Counted from the stretch's first letter, positions 41,420-51,145 are shown. The stretch: 64,000 nucleotides of DNA from Marinomonas maritima (GCF_024435075.2 NZ_JAMZEG020000001.1:124001-188000); one strand, 5' to 3'. Notes: a model not told the origin generated them from the letters alone. Program-made: numbers and translations.

Positions 41420-42721
41420 ATGCATAAATTGAAATTAGCGTCGGTGGTTGTTGGTTTGTCTATTGCTGGTTCAGCATTGGCAGCGACGGAAGTAGAATGG
41501 TGGCACGCAATGGGTGGTGCCAATGGTGAAAAAGTAAATGAAATCGCTAAAAACTTTAACGATTCTCAAGATGCGTACGAAGTAAAGCCGGTTTATAAAG
41601 GAAATTACACAGAAACCATGACGTCTGCTATTGCCGCGTTCCGAGCAAAGCAGCAGCCTGCTATCGTTCAAGTATTTGAAGTGGGTACCGCTAGCATGAT
41701 GGCGGCGAAAGGCGCGATTTACCCTGTGCATCAATTGATGCGTGAATCCGGTCAACCGTTTGATGAAAGTACGTATTTAAGCGCAGTCACAGGCTATTAC
41801 ACCAGCAGTGAAGGCAAAATGTTGTCCATGCCGTTCAATAGCTCAACGCCTGTTTTGTACTACAACAAAGATTTATTTAAAAAAGCGGGTATTAGCCAAG
41901 CACCGAAAACGTGGCAAGATGTAGAAAGTGTTTCTAAGAAGCTTCAAGCGTCTGGTGTGACCTGTGGCTTTACCACGTCTTGGCAGTCTTGGGTTCAATT
42001 AGAAAACTTCAGTTCACGTCACAATGTACCATTTGCATCACTTGATAATGGTTTTGGCGGTTTGAAAACAGAGTTGAAGTTTAATGGTCCTCTTCAAGTG
42101 GCTCATGTTAAGAAAATGGGTGAATGGCAAAAAAGTGGTGTTTTTAGTTACTCAGGACGCACAAACGATGGCGCTGCAAAATTCTATAGCCAAGAGTGCG
42201 CTATGTTTACCGAGTCGTCTGCCGGTTATGCGGGAATCAAACGTAATGCCAAATTTGATTTTGGTGTCGCAGAGCTTCCTTATTGGGAAGGCAAAGTAAA
42301 GCAGCCTTCTAATACCATTATCGGTGGCGCTTCTTTGTGGGTTCTTCAAGGTCACACTAAAGAGGAATACAAAGGCGTTGCGTCTTTCCTAAGCTACTTG
42401 TCTCGTGCGTCTGTTCAGGCGGATTGGCATCAATTCTCTGGTTATCTGCCAATTACTCACGCGGCGTATGATTTGACCAAAGGACAAGGTTTCTACGCCG
42501 CTAATCCAGGCACAGAAACCGGTGTTGTTCAGATGACAACCGGTACGCCAACAGCGAACACGAAAGGCTTGCGTTTGGGTAACTTCGTTCAAATTCGTGG
42601 TGTGATCGATGAAGCACTTGAGTCTGTATGGAGTGGTGATGTTGATGCACAAACCGCATTAGACACAGCGGTGGAGCGTGGTAACTCTCTACTTCGTAAG
42701 TTTGAAAAAGCGAACGATTAA
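41420..42721 (+). CDS. ugpB: sn-glycerol-3-phosphate ABC transporter, substrate-binding protein
   Basis: 433 residues from the ATG at 41420, with GAGGAA 7 nt upstream; a GTG five codons earlier is less likely. Signal peptide MHKLKLASVVVGLSIAGSALAA, then the UgpB-type mature start TEVEWWHAMGGANGEKVNEIAKNFN, GNYTETMTSAIAAFRAKQQPAIVQVFEVGTASMM and the ligand-region LSMPFNSSTPVLYYNKDLFKKAG. It binds glycerol-3-phosphate or glycerophosphodiesters in the periplasm. First gene of a seven-gene plus-strand operon. Confidence 0.92.
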   Translation: MHKLKLASVVVGLSIAGSALAATEVEWWHAMGGANGEKVNEIAKNFNDSQDAYEVKPVYKGNYTETMTSAIAAFRAKQQPAIVQVFEVGTASMMAAKGAIYPVHQLMRESGQPFDESTYLSAVTGYYTSSEGKMLSMPFNSSTPVLYYNKDLFKKAGISQAPKTWQDVESVSKKLQASGVTCGFTTSWQSWVQLENFSSRHNVPFASLDNGFGGLKTELKFNGPLQVAHVKKMGEWQKSGVFSYSGRTNDGAAKFYSQECAMFTESSAGYAGIKRNAKFDFGVAELPYWEGKVKQPSNTIIGGASLWVLQGHTKEEYKGVASFLSYLSRASVQADWHQFSGYLPITHAAYDLTKGQGFYAANPGTETGVVQMTTGTPTANTKGLRLGNFVQIRGVIDEALESVWSGDVDAQTALDTAVERGNSLLRKFEKAND

Positions 42722-42802
42722 TCCAATCAATCGCTCTTATGATGACTCATAAGGGCGATTTTTTTAGGCGTTGTTTGTCGTTTTATTTTTTTGGATACTT
42801 CT

Positions 42803-43681
42803 ATGACGGTTACCTTCCCTCAAAAAGGCCTACCTTGGTTATTGTTACTGCCTCAGTTGGTGGTGACAGCGATTTTTTTTCTATGGCCTGCCGAACAAGC
42901 ATTAGAGCAAGCGTTTTATCTAGAGGACGCCTTCGGTTTAAGTCGCGAGTTTGTTGGTTTTGAAAATTTTATCGATTTATTTACCGATCCACTGTATTAC
43001 CAATCTATTTTAACCACATTATTTTTTAGTTTTTCGGTTGCCGTTGTTGGTATGTCGGTTGCGTTATTACTGGCGGTGATGGCGGATCGTATTATTCGCG
43101 GTAAGTTGGCATATCAAACCTTGTTGATTTGGCCTTACGCAGTTGCTCCTGCCTTAGCGGGTGTGCTTTGGTGGATATTATTTGATCCTAGCATGGGGCC
43201 GATTGCCTTGTGGCTAACGTCTGCTGGTGTGGATTGGAACCATTACCTTAATGGCAACCAAGCAATGATTTTGGTGGTGATTGCGTCAACATGGAAGCAA
43301 ATAAGCTACAACTTCTTGTTTTTCCTAGCGGGTTTACAAGCGGTGCCTCGTTCGCTGATCGAAGCGGCGGCGATCGATGGGGCGAGTCCATTTAAACGCT
43401 TTTGGACCATTGTCTTTCCTCTTTTGTCTCCAACGACGTTTTTCCTGTTAGTCGTTAACCTCGTGTACGCCTTTTTTGAAACCTTTGGTGTGATCGATGC
43501 TACAACCAAAGGTGGCCCAGGACAAAGTACGACCACCTTGGTGTATAAAGTGTTTGATGATGGTTTTGTTGGTTTAGATCTTGGTGGCTCTGCGGCTCAA
43601 TCTGTTATTTTGATGGGAATAGTCGGCCTGATGACCGTTATTCAGTTTCGTTTTATTGAGCGTAAGGTGCAGTACTCATGA
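42803..43681 (+). CDS. ugpA: Glycerol-3-phosphate ABC transporter permease UgpA
   Basis: 292 residues from the ATG at 42803 (GGA 7-8 nt upstream; a TTG four codons before also opens the frame). Six TM helices, with the permease EAA loop LIEAAAIDGASPFKRFWTIVFPLLSPT in the second half. It forms the inner-membrane channel with UgpE. The stop overlaps ugpE by 4 bp (ATGA). Confidence 0.92.
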   Translation: MTVTFPQKGLPWLLLLPQLVVTAIFFLWPAEQALEQAFYLEDAFGLSREFVGFENFIDLFTDPLYYQSILTTLFFSFSVAVVGMSVALLLAVMADRIIRGKLAYQTLLIWPYAVAPALAGVLWWILFDPSMGPIALWLTSAGVDWNHYLNGNQAMILVVIASTWKQISYNFLFFLAGLQAVPRSLIEAAAIDGASPFKRFWTIVFPLLSPTTFFLLVVNLVYAFFETFGVIDATTKGGPGQSTTTLVYKVFDDGFVGLDLGGSAAQSVILMGIVGLMTVIQFRFIERKVQYS

Positions 43682-44526
43682 TCGAAAATCGACCTTGGTT
43701 AACGGTGACTAGCCACGCGACATTAATGGTGGGGATTGCGTTGGTTGCCTTACCGGTGTGGATGGCGTTGGTGGCTTCAACGCATCCAGCTTCCGCTTTT
43801 GGTGTCGGGCACATTCCTTTGTGGTTTGGTGATGCCGGCGTGGAAACATGGAAGACGGTGTTGTTTGAAAAAGCCGGTAATGGTGTGGAAACGCCTGTTT
43901 TTTTGATGATGCTGAATTCGTTGGTGATGGCGCTGGGGATTACCTTCGGTAAAATTGCCATTTCGTTGTTGTCTGCTTATGCCATTGTTTTCTTTCGTTT
44001 TCCCTTCCGCAATTTTTGTTTTTGGGTCATTTTCATGACGCTAATGCTTCCTGTCGAAGTACGAATTGTACCGACTTATGAGGTAGTGGCGAATCTTGAT
44101 TTACTGAACAGTTATACGGGTTTAACGCTGCCTTTAATTGCCAGTGCGACGGCGACGTTTTTGTTTCGTCAGTGCTTTTTGAGTATCCCGGGTGAATTGG
44201 TTGAAGCCGCAAGAATGGATGGCGCGGGGCCGTGGCGTTTCTTTTTTGATATTTTGCTGCCCTTGTCTCGGACAAACATTGCGGCATTGTTTGTGATTTT
44301 ATTTATATATGGCTGGAATCAATATTTATGGCCTTTGCTGATCACCACAGACGACGCTTATTACACCTTGGTAATGAGTATTAAGCGCATGTTATCGGTT
44401 ACCGATGGCGACATTGCGTGGAACCAGATTATGGCGACGACCTTGCTTGCGATGTTGCCGCCTGTTGCGGTGGTTATTGGTATGCAGAAGTTGTTTGTTA
44501 AAGGCTTAGTGGATTCGGAGAAGTAG
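43678..44526 (+). CDS. ugpE: Glycerol-3-phosphate ABC transporter permease UgpE
   Basis: 282 residues, six TM helices. The EAA loop is LVEAARMDGAGPWRFFFDILLPLSRTN and the end is MQKLFVKGLVDSEK, typical of UgpE (FVKGLTxGAVKG-like). Translationally coupled to ugpA. Confidence 0.93.
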   Translation: MIENRPWLTVTSHATLMVGIALVALPVWMALVASTHPASAFGVGHIPLWFGDAGVETWKTVLFEKAGNGVETPVFLMMLNSLVMALGITFGKIAISLLSAYAIVFFRFPFRNFCFWVIFMTLMLPVEVRIVPTYEVVANLDLLNSYTGLTLPLIASATATFLFRQCFLSIPGELVEAARMDGAGPWRFFFDILLPLSRTNIAALFVILFIYGWNQYLWPLLITTDDAYYTLVMSIKRMLSVTDGDIAWNQIMATTLLAMLPPVAVVIGMQKLFVKGLVDSEK

Positions 44527-44528
44527 TG

Positions 44529-45596
44529 ATGACGGATGTTGTTTTAGAAAAAATTGGTAAAACTTACCCTAACGGTTATCACGCCATTCCCAGTGTGGAT
44601 CTGTCTATTGAAGAAGGTGAGTTCATTGTTTTAGTGGGCCCATCAGGTTGTGGTAAGTCGACGTTGCTGCGCATGGTCGCGGGTTTGGAAAGTATTTCTG
44701 ACGGTGAGCTACGTATTCGTGGCGAGCGCATGAATGAAAAAGAGCCAGCAGAGCGTGATATCGCCATGGTATTCCAGAATTACGCCTTGTATCCGCATAT
44801 GACGGTTTATAACAATATGGCGTATGGTTTGAAAAATCGCGGTGTGCCGAAAGAACAGATTGAAGAAAAAGTTTCGGGCGTGGCTGAGATGCTGGGTCTG
44901 ACTGAATTATTGCAGCGTAAACCGGGTCAGTTATCTGGCGGCCAGCGTCAGCGTGTGGCAATGGGGCGTGCGATGGTGCGAGACCCGAAAGTATTTTTAT
45001 TCGATGAGCCATTGTCGAATCTTGATGCCAAGTTACGCGTACAGATGCGAGTCGAAATCCGTCAGTTACAGCGTAAATTAGGAACGACGACGTTATATGT
45101 GACGCACGATCAGGTTGAAGCCATGACGTTGGCGGATCGATTGGTGGTATTGAACAAAGGCAGGGCGGAGCAAATCGGTACGCCGATGGATATATACAAT
45201 CAACCAGCCACCCCTTTTGTGGCGGCGTTTATTGGCTCTCCTTCCATGAATTTGATGGACGCTAATGTGACGGAGCAAGGCATAAAAATTACTGAAACGT
45301 TTACTCTGCCGCTTTCTCATGAGCACCGCGGCGCCATTGTGTGGGGGATTCGCCCAGAGCATTTAGTGGTGTCGGATGAGCAAAATGCGGATTTCGCTTT
45401 GCGTATACAAGCGGTAGAATCATTGGGCGCTGAGACTTTGATACATGGCGTATTAGAAGAAGAGTCTGGGAAGGGTAAATCGATGGTAGTGCGTCTGGCT
45501 GGGCCGCATTTACCGGACATAAACAGTCTTATGTGGCTGACCGCACCAGTACAACATTGGCACCTATTTGACGCAAAAACTCAACAGAGACTGTGA
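44529..45596 (+). CDS. ugpC: Glycerol-3-phosphate ABC transporter ATPase UgpC
   Basis: 355 residues from the ATG at 44529, with GGAG 8 nt upstream; a GTG at 44526 is an alternative. MalK/UgpC-type ATPase: Walker A GPSGCGKSTLLRM, signature LSGGQRQRVAMGRAMV, Walker B VFLFDEPLSNLDAKLR, H-loop TLYVTHDQVEAMTLAD, then the TOBE/OB region (IVWGIRPEHLVV). It powers the Ugp importer. Confidence 0.94.
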   Translation: MTDVVLEKIGKTYPNGYHAIPSVDLSIEEGEFIVLVGPSGCGKSTLLRMVAGLESISDGELRIRGERMNEKEPAERDIAMVFQNYALYPHMTVYNNMAYGLKNRGVPKEQIEEKVSGVAEMLGLTELLQRKPGQLSGGQRQRVAMGRAMVRDPKVFLFDEPLSNLDAKLRVQMRVEIRQLQRKLGTTTLYVTHDQVEAMTLADRLVVLNKGRAEQIGTPMDIYNQPATPFVAAFIGSPSMNLMDANVTEQGIKITETFTLPLSHEHRGAIVWGIRPEHLVVSDEQNADFALRIQAVESLGAETLIHGVLEEESGKGKSMVVRLAGPHLPDINSLMWLTAPVQHWHLFDAKTQQRL

Positions 45597-45603
45597 GAAC
45601 AAC

Positions 45604-46377
45604 ATGCAAAATGACCACATTTTAAAAAGCCGTGTTTCGAAAGAAAGAGTGTTGAACACAAAAGTGATGGGACATCGTGGCGCGGCTTTATTAGCACCTG
45701 AAAACACCTTAGCTTCCATTCGTGCGGCGGCTGACGCAGGAGCGACTTGGGTGGAAATCGATGTGTATTTGATTGCCGAAGGCGGTTTGATCATTTTTCA
45801 TGACGATACATTAGATCGTTGTACAACGGGAACGGGTGTGACGCGTGACGCCCGCCCAGCGGATGTGGCTGAATTAGACGCTGGCTCTTGGTTTTCTGCG
45901 GATTTTTCCGGTGAAAAGGTTCCCACTTTGTTAGACGCATTGGAGTGCATTCAAGGTTTAAACCTAGGTTTAAACCTTGAAATTAAACACGATGGTGTGG
46001 ACGTTGAAAACATTGTGCCTGCTGTACTGGCAATGCTACGAGATCATTGGAAAGACAATGATAATTTGATGATTTCAAGCTTTAATCACGCTGCATTACA
46101 GTTGTGCTACGAGATTGATGGTGATCGTCATTTGGCTCAGCTGTATGAAAGCATTCCAGAAGACTGGCAGGCACAGCTTGAAAGCATTAAAGCGTACAGT
46201 TTGAATTGCGATTATTCACGATTGACACAGTCACAGGCACAGGCCGTGAAAGCCGCAGGTTATAAGTTGCTTTGCTACACGGCGAATGATCCGCAAGCAG
46301 TAGAGTCTCATTGGGCGTGGGGAATGGACGCGGTGATTACCGATGATCCAACAAAATTCGCCTTTCTATCGGCTTAG
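45604..46377 (+). CDS. ugpQ: Glycerophosphodiester phosphodiesterase
   Basis: 257 residues from the ATG at 45604 (the frame also opens at a TTG at 45568, overlapping ugpC). GDPD TIM-barrel: VMGHRGAALLAPENTLASIRAAADAGATWVEIDVYLI with the catalytic HRG...EN and E-x-D, then IIFHDDTLDRCT. No signal peptide, so it hydrolyses glycerophosphodiesters in the cytosol, releasing glycerol-3-phosphate after uptake. The ugpC-ugpQ order is the same as in E. coli. Confidence 0.92.
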   Translation: MQNDHILKSRVSKERVLNTKVMGHRGAALLAPENTLASIRAAADAGATWVEIDVYLIAEGGLIIFHDDTLDRCTTGTGVTRDARPADVAELDAGSWFSADFSGEKVPTLLDALECIQGLNLGLNLEIKHDGVDVENIVPAVLAMLRDHWKDNDNLMISSFNHAALQLCYEIDGDRHLAQLYESIPEDWQAQLESIKAYSLNCDYSRLTQSQAQAVKAAGYKLLCYTANDPQAVESHWAWGMDAVITDDPTKFAFLSA

Positions 46378-46408
46378 CTATTTTTATCTGATTATTTAGG
46401 GTTGTTTT

Positions 46409-47167
46409 GTGGGTTTGAATGAGCGACAAAACCAGATATTAAACTGGGTACAACAAGAAGATGCTTTGTTGGTGGAAGACATGGTGGCACGGTTTAATGT
46501 GTCATCACAAACCATCCGAAAAGACATTAATCAGTTGGCCGAACGTCATTTGATTCGCCGCACTCATGGTGGCATTTCGCCGGTTTCCAGTGCAGAAAAC
46601 CTACCTTTTGACCATCGTCAATTTTTAAATGGCGATGCAAAAACGTCGATTGCAGCGCAAGTTGCTCAGGTGATTCCTGATGGTGCCTCGGTGTTTTTAG
46701 GCATTGGCACGACCGTCGAATATGTTGCCAAAGCGTTGGTATCGCATCATAACCTGCAAGTGTTTACGAATAATTTAACGGTGGCGGGGATTCTGGGTAA
46801 TTACCCCGATATTCGAGTACGAGTATTGGCGGGTAAGTTACGGCATCAGCATCATGATCTAGTCGGCGAAGAGACACTGTCGGGTTTACGGCAGTATTAC
46901 TTTGACTATGGTGTATTGGGCTGTGGTGGCATGGATGAAGACCAAGGTATTTTGGACTTCGACCCTGAAGAAGCCGCGGTAAGTCGGGTGTTAGTAGAGC
47001 AAAGTCGCTATAGCTTGTTGGTGGCGGATCAACATAAATGGGGGCGTAAAGCCATGGCGCGGGTGCAGCCTTTTTCAGCAATTGATTGGTTTTTTAGTGA
47101 TGCTCTGAGTGAAGAGCAAGCCCGTTTACTCACCTCTCATGGTGTTCAAATTCAACTTTGTTCTTAG
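46409..47167 (+). CDS. DeoR/GlpR-family repressor
   Basis: 252 residues, GTG start with AGGG 8 nt upstream. N-terminal DeoR HTH (NERQNQILNWVQQEDALLVEDMVARFNVSSQTIRKDINQLAERHLIRRTHGG). C-terminal sugar-phosphate-binding DeoRC domain (GASVFLGIGTTVEYVAKAL, NNLTVAGIL, FDYGVLGCGGMDEDQGI, DQHKWGRKA). As part of the ugp operon it probably senses glycerol-3-phosphate and binds the inverted repeats upstream of ugpB. Confidence 0.9.
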   Translation: MGLNERQNQILNWVQQEDALLVEDMVARFNVSSQTIRKDINQLAERHLIRRTHGGISPVSSAENLPFDHRQFLNGDAKTSIAAQVAQVIPDGASVFLGIGTTVEYVAKALVSHHNLQVFTNNLTVAGILGNYPDIRVRVLAGKLRHQHHDLVGEETLSGLRQYYFDYGVLGCGGMDEDQGILDFDPEEAAVSRVLVEQSRYSLLVADQHKWGRKAMARVQPFSAIDWFFSDALSEEQARLLTSHGVQIQLCS

Positions 47168-47174
47168 GACGACT

Positions 47175-47978
47175 ATGTCTATATCTGCTCTTTCTGCACT
47201 AGCAAATCATGATTGCCAAGGATTACGGTTTATTTTAACGGATTTTGACGACACCCTTACGTGGGAAGGGCAGTTGCCTGTTGAAACACTGCGCGCGTTG
47301 GCTCAACTGGAAGTGAATGGGCTTAAGGTAATTCCTGTTACAGGTGGCTGTGCGGGTTGGTCAGACATGATCGCCAGATCACTCCCCGTTGATGGTGTGA
47401 TTACCGAAGGCGGAGCGTGTTTTATTGGTAAAACAGCCGATCGTCATCTTACGTATGCCTTTTGGCGTGACGAGGTTGAGATGCGAACAGAGCAAGCGCG
47501 TTTGCTTGCTCAAGTTAATCAGGTGTTAATCCAGTTTCCTCGACTGCGCTTGGCAAGAGATCAGTCTTATCGGTTGACAGATGTGGCGATTGATTACGCG
47601 CAAGATATTACACCGCCTGCGATAGAAGACAAAAACGCCTGTCTTGCGGCCTTGATAGCATTGGGCCTCAATGCAAAGGCGAGCTCGATACATATTAATG
47701 TTTGCTCACAGGGCTACGATAAGTTTTCCATGGCACAGCGCGTATTGAGTCAGGTGTATGGTTTAAGTGACGCTGAGCAGCAACAGCAAGTGTTGTATGT
47801 TGGCGATGCACCTAACGATGAAAGCATGTTTGCCCGTTTTCCGCTAAGTGTTGGCGTGGCTAATATTGCCGAGCATTTGTCGATCATGCGCCATCGTCCT
47901 CGTTATCAAACGACTCAGCCAGGTGGGTTGGGCTTTGCAGAATTAGCAGATTTTGTTTTAGCCGCGCGCCGCGTCTAA
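47175..47978 (+). CDS. HAD-superfamily (IIB type) phosphatase
   Basis: 267 residues from the ATG at 47175, chosen for the AGGAC just upstream. HAD motif I ILTDFDDTLTWEG (nucleophile Asp in DFDDT), motif II VIPVTGGCAGWSDM, motif IV VLYVGDAPNDESMFARFPLSVGVANI. Cap of type C2. The substrate is probably a small phosphorylated compound; location at the end of the glycerophosphodiester operon suggests a related phosphate ester. A terminator follows at 48072. Confidence 0.85.
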   Translation: MSISALSALANHDCQGLRFILTDFDDTLTWEGQLPVETLRALAQLEVNGLKVIPVTGGCAGWSDMIARSLPVDGVITEGGACFIGKTADRHLTYAFWRDEVEMRTEQARLLAQVNQVLIQFPRLRLARDQSYRLTDVAIDYAQDITPPAIEDKNACLAALIALGLNAKASSIHINVCSQGYDKFSMAQRVLSQVYGLSDAEQQQQVLYVGDAPNDESMFARFPLSVGVANIAEHLSIMRHRPRYQTTQPGGLGFAELADFVLAARRV

Positions 47979-48071
47979 GCGTTAATGAACCAGAGATCAA
48001 GCCGAACTAATATACTCAACTCCCTCTAAAACGTGTAAATGGCAGGCCATCTTGCCCTTTCATTTAAAAGC

Positions 48072-48108
48072 CGCTCAATAAGGTGACTCGTCTTGTTGAG
48101 CGTTTTTT
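48072..48108 (+). terminator. Terminator of the ugp operon
   Basis: CGCTCAATAAG (48072-48082) pairs with CTTGTTGAGCG (48092-48102, one G-U pair), followed by six T. Confidence 0.8.
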
Positions 48109-48148
48109 GAATGAATTAACGCTTCATATCTCAAGCATTCGCTCAATA

Positions 48149-48200
48149 AATGAGAATTACTATCAATTGTATTGACATGAAAATAACAATCATTATCATT
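48149..48200 (+). promoter_or_regulatory. hmuTUV promoter with two Fur-box-like sites
   Basis: AATGAGAATTACTATCAAT (48149-48167) and AATAACAATCATTATCATT (48182-48200) resemble the GATAATGATAATCATTATC Fur consensus. TTGACA (48172-48177), 16 nt and TATCAT (48194-48199) form a promoter that the second site overlaps, as expected for iron repression. Confidence 0.75.
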
Positions 48201-48237
48201 TGATGTTGTTTTATTTTGCAACGTCTTTGGATTCAAC

Positions 48238-49152
48238 ATGATCATGTATCGATTATTTTTTCTAACTTGTATTGTTTTTTTAGCCAACTCTGTGACTTAT
48301 GCCGCGCCCTCTGAACGAATTGCCGTTGCTGGCGGTTCTATAACAGAAATCATTTATCGCCTTGGTGAACAACACCGAATAGTTGGCGTTGACTCCACTA
48401 GCCAGTTTCCGGAAGACGCCAAAAAGTTTCCGTTACTAGGCTATGTTCGCAATGTTTCTGTCGAAGGTGTGCTGTCTCTCAATCCTGATCTACTGCTCGG
48501 TGAAGATGACACAGGCCCCACCAAAGCACTGAAACAAATCGCGGCGGTTGGAGTTAAAACGGTCATCATAAAAAAAGATAACAGTATCCCTGCACTGCAA
48601 GAAAAAATAGCACAAATAGCCGGATTGCTGGGCGTTGAAGACAAAGGAAAGGCCCTCCTAGACGAGATACAAGTTGATATTGATGCGCTTTCGTACGCCA
48701 AACAACACCTTTCAGCGTCAGCAAAGAAAACACCGCCTAAAGTGTTGTTTTTACTCACCCTCAAAAATGGTGCGCCCATAGCAGCGGGTAATACCACTTC
48801 GGCTCACACTGTGATTGAAGAAGCCGGTGCAATAAACGCATTAGCGCAATATAAGGGCTGGGAAAAGCTCTCACCAGAATCCGCATTAAAACTAGATCCT
48901 GATGTCATTATTGTGATGAACCGAGGCCAAGATATTTTTGAGCAGGTGAACGCGTTACCGCATTTCAAATACACAACAGCGGTGAAAAATAAAGCCGTCT
49001 ATACAATAGATGGCAGTTACTTGCTTGGGTTCGGTCCTCGTACGCCACAAGCGATTGTCGAATTAGGCACCATGATTCATAAGGACTTCCCTTTACCTGA
49101 AGATTATACATTTCGTTATCAGCATGACGTCGCATCGATGGCAGAGCACTAA
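48238..49152 (+). CDS. hmuT: Heme ABC transporter, periplasmic binding protein
   Basis: 304 residues. Signal peptide (MYRLFFLTCIVFLANSVTYAA), then SERIAVAGGSITEIIYRLGEQHRIVGVDSTSQFPEDA, LGYVRNVSVEGVLSLNPDLLLGEDDTGP and TIDGSYLLGFGPRTPQAI, all typical of HmuT. It carries heme from the outer-membrane receptor to HmuUV. The start ATG at 48238 has GGA 6 nt upstream. Gap of 3 nt to hmuU. Confidence 0.93.
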   Translation: MIMYRLFFLTCIVFLANSVTYAAPSERIAVAGGSITEIIYRLGEQHRIVGVDSTSQFPEDAKKFPLLGYVRNVSVEGVLSLNPDLLLGEDDTGPTKALKQIAAVGVKTVIIKKDNSIPALQEKIAQIAGLLGVEDKGKALLDEIQVDIDALSYAKQHLSASAKKTPPKVLFLLTLKNGAPIAAGNTTSAHTVIEEAGAINALAQYKGWEKLSPESALKLDPDVIIVMNRGQDIFEQVNALPHFKYTTAVKNKAVYTIDGSYLLGFGPRTPQAIVELGTMIHKDFPLPEDYTFRYQHDVASMAEH

Positions 49153-49155
49153 AGC

Positions 49156-50214
49156 ATGTTAGAAACGCTAACGCTCAACCAACAACGCAGTAAGCGCCAA
49201 TTTATGGCCATTCCCGTCACGTTAGGGTTGCTGTTTTTTGCTGCCTTATTGGCTATGGTCGTAGGTGCTGTGTCGTTATCCATTAATGACATTTTAACTT
49301 ATATAAGTCATGGGCTTTCAGCGTCTCATAGTTCCTTGAGCACTCGTGTTTTATTTGAGATTCGATTGCCTCGTACCATTCTTTCTATTGCGGTAGGGGC
49401 AGCACTTGGTATATGCGGTGCGGCCATGCAAGCCCTTTTCAGAAACCCGCTCGCCGACCCCGGTTTAATCGGTGTTGCTGGTGGGGGTGCGTTGGGTGCG
49501 GTGACGGTCATTGTGCTCGGTAACTCGATTTTCCCTCAAACGATGGACGTTATTGGCCTTTATGCTCTGCCGATAGGCGCGATGATTGGCTGTTTAGGCG
49601 TCTGTTCTATTATCTACAAATTAAGCAATCGACAAGGACAGTTCACCATCATCACACTATTACTGGCAGGCATTGCTGTAAACGCGATAGTGGGTTCTTT
49701 AATTGGTATTTTGACGTTGGTGAGCAGTGACAGCGAACTAAGAGAGCTCACCTTTTGGACGATGGGTAACTTGGGTGGCAACAGTTGGTCATTAATATTC
49801 CCGGTGTTAATACTGATATCCATTAGCCTTGTTGGTCTTAGTCGGCTTGCTAAGCCACTCAACTTGTATTTGCTTGGTGAGGCACAAGCTCAGCACCTTG
49901 GTATTGAGGTGTCAAAACTGAAAAAACACGTCTTTATTTATACTGCCATGGCCGTCGGTGCTGCCGTATCCATTAGTGGAATGATAGGTTTTGTCGGTTT
50001 TGTTGTGCCGCATTTGGTAAGAATTCTGATAGGACCTGATCATCGTTTTTTATTCCCTGTCAGTATGTTGCTTGGTGCCAGTTTTTTGACCATAACAGAC
50101 GTTATCGCGCGCATAATTATTATTCCTGCTGAGCTTCCTATTGGTCTGGTCACAAGCGCACTTGGCGGGCCTTTCTTTTTATTCGTTTTATACAAGCAAA
50201 CAAGTCGACATTAA
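49156..50214 (+). CDS. hmuU: Heme ABC transporter permease (FecCD family)
   Basis: 352 residues, about ten TM helices. FecCD features are RLPRTILSIAVGAALGICGAAMQALFRNPLADPGLIGVAGGGALGA, EAQAQHLGIEV, and GFVGFVVPHLVRILIGPDHRFLFPVSMLLGA. Inner-membrane channel of the heme importer. Confidence 0.95.
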   Translation: MLETLTLNQQRSKRQFMAIPVTLGLLFFAALLAMVVGAVSLSINDILTYISHGLSASHSSLSTRVLFEIRLPRTILSIAVGAALGICGAAMQALFRNPLADPGLIGVAGGGALGAVTVIVLGNSIFPQTMDVIGLYALPIGAMIGCLGVCSIIYKLSNRQGQFTIITLLLAGIAVNAIVGSLIGILTLVSSDSELRELTFWTMGNLGGNSWSLIFPVLILISISLVGLSRLAKPLNLYLLGEAQAQHLGIEVSKLKKHVFIYTAMAVGAAVSISGMIGFVGFVVPHLVRILIGPDHRFLFPVSMLLGASFLTITDVIARIIIIPAELPIGLVTSALGGPFFLFVLYKQTSRH

Positions 50215-50240
50215 TATTCGAGACTCATAGGAAAATCATC

Positions 50241-51035
50241 ATGTGTATTGACGTTCAATCTTTGTCTATTTCTATTGATAAAAAAACCTTGCTAGACGCT
50301 GTCGATTTAACCATTAGGCCCAATGAATTAACCATTCTTATTGGCCCTAATGGTGCCGGTAAATCCACTTTATTAAAGGCTTGTTCTGGTGATATGTCTC
50401 CAACGTATGGCGAGATACTGATTAATCAAAAGCCCATTCATTCTTTCAGCTCGGCTAAGCTTGCTAAAACGCGAGCGGTTATGACGCAATCTTATGAGAT
50501 GGGATTCGGTTTTACTGTGATCGAGATTGTTTCTATGGGGTGTTTTACTTATGAAGAACAAGTGTCTCAGCACCAGAAGCGAGAAATCATTCGAGACGTG
50601 ATGAACTTTATGGAGATAGCGCATTTGTCAGAGCGCAACTTTATGACACTGTCAGGCGGCGAACAACAACGCACACAACTTGCTAGAGTACTTGCTCAAT
50701 TATGGTTGCCTTATGAGCAGGAAGAGGCACGTTATCTTTTCCTTGATGAGCCGACATCGAGTCTTGATGTGTTTCATCAATATCATGTGTTGTCATTGGC
50801 GAAAGAGCTTACCAAGCGGAATATCGGAGTACTCGCTGTTGTACACGACTTGTCCCTAGCCGCCAGCTTTGCCGATCAATTGGTACTAATAAATAATGGG
50901 GAAATCATTACGAAAGGGGTGCCAGAAAACGTTTTACAAAGATCCCATCTTGCAAACGTTTATGGTATTAAAGCAGAGTATTTCCATCACTCTGTTGGGG
51001 CAAAACCCTCTGTCTTGATGGATAGAAAGCAATAA
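50241..51035 (+). CDS. hmuV: Heme ABC transporter ATPase
   Basis: 264 residues. Walker A GPNGAGKSTLLKACSG, signature LSGGEQQRTQLARVLAQLW, Walker B RYLFLDEPTSSLDVFHQ, H-loop VLAVVHDLSLAA. HmuV-type proteins have this order and the long LSGGEQQR region. Completes hmuTUV. Confidence 0.95.
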   Translation: MCIDVQSLSISIDKKTLLDAVDLTIRPNELTILIGPNGAGKSTLLKACSGDMSPTYGEILINQKPIHSFSSAKLAKTRAVMTQSYEMGFGFTVIEIVSMGCFTYEEQVSQHQKREIIRDVMNFMEIAHLSERNFMTLSGGEQQRTQLARVLAQLWLPYEQEEARYLFLDEPTSSLDVFHQYHVLSLAKELTKRNIGVLAVVHDLSLAASFADQLVLINNGEIITKGVPENVLQRSHLANVYGIKAEYFHHSVGAKPSVLMDRKQ

Positions 51036-51109
51036 AGAGTAAACACAGCAGGTTAGGGAAAACGGTAAAAATTTACTTTCACAACGCACTTTCATAACGT
51101 ACTTTGATA

Positions 51110-51145
51110 GAGTTCTAAAATTCATTAATATAAATTTTAGAACTC
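51110..51145. terminator. Perfect AT-rich hairpin between convergent hmuV and hmuS
   Basis: GAGTTCTAAAATT (51110-51122) and AATTTTAGAACTC (51133-51145) are perfect 13-bp complements with a 10-nt loop. It lies between convergent genes and probably serves both, although it lacks a long T run. Confidence 0.5.
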
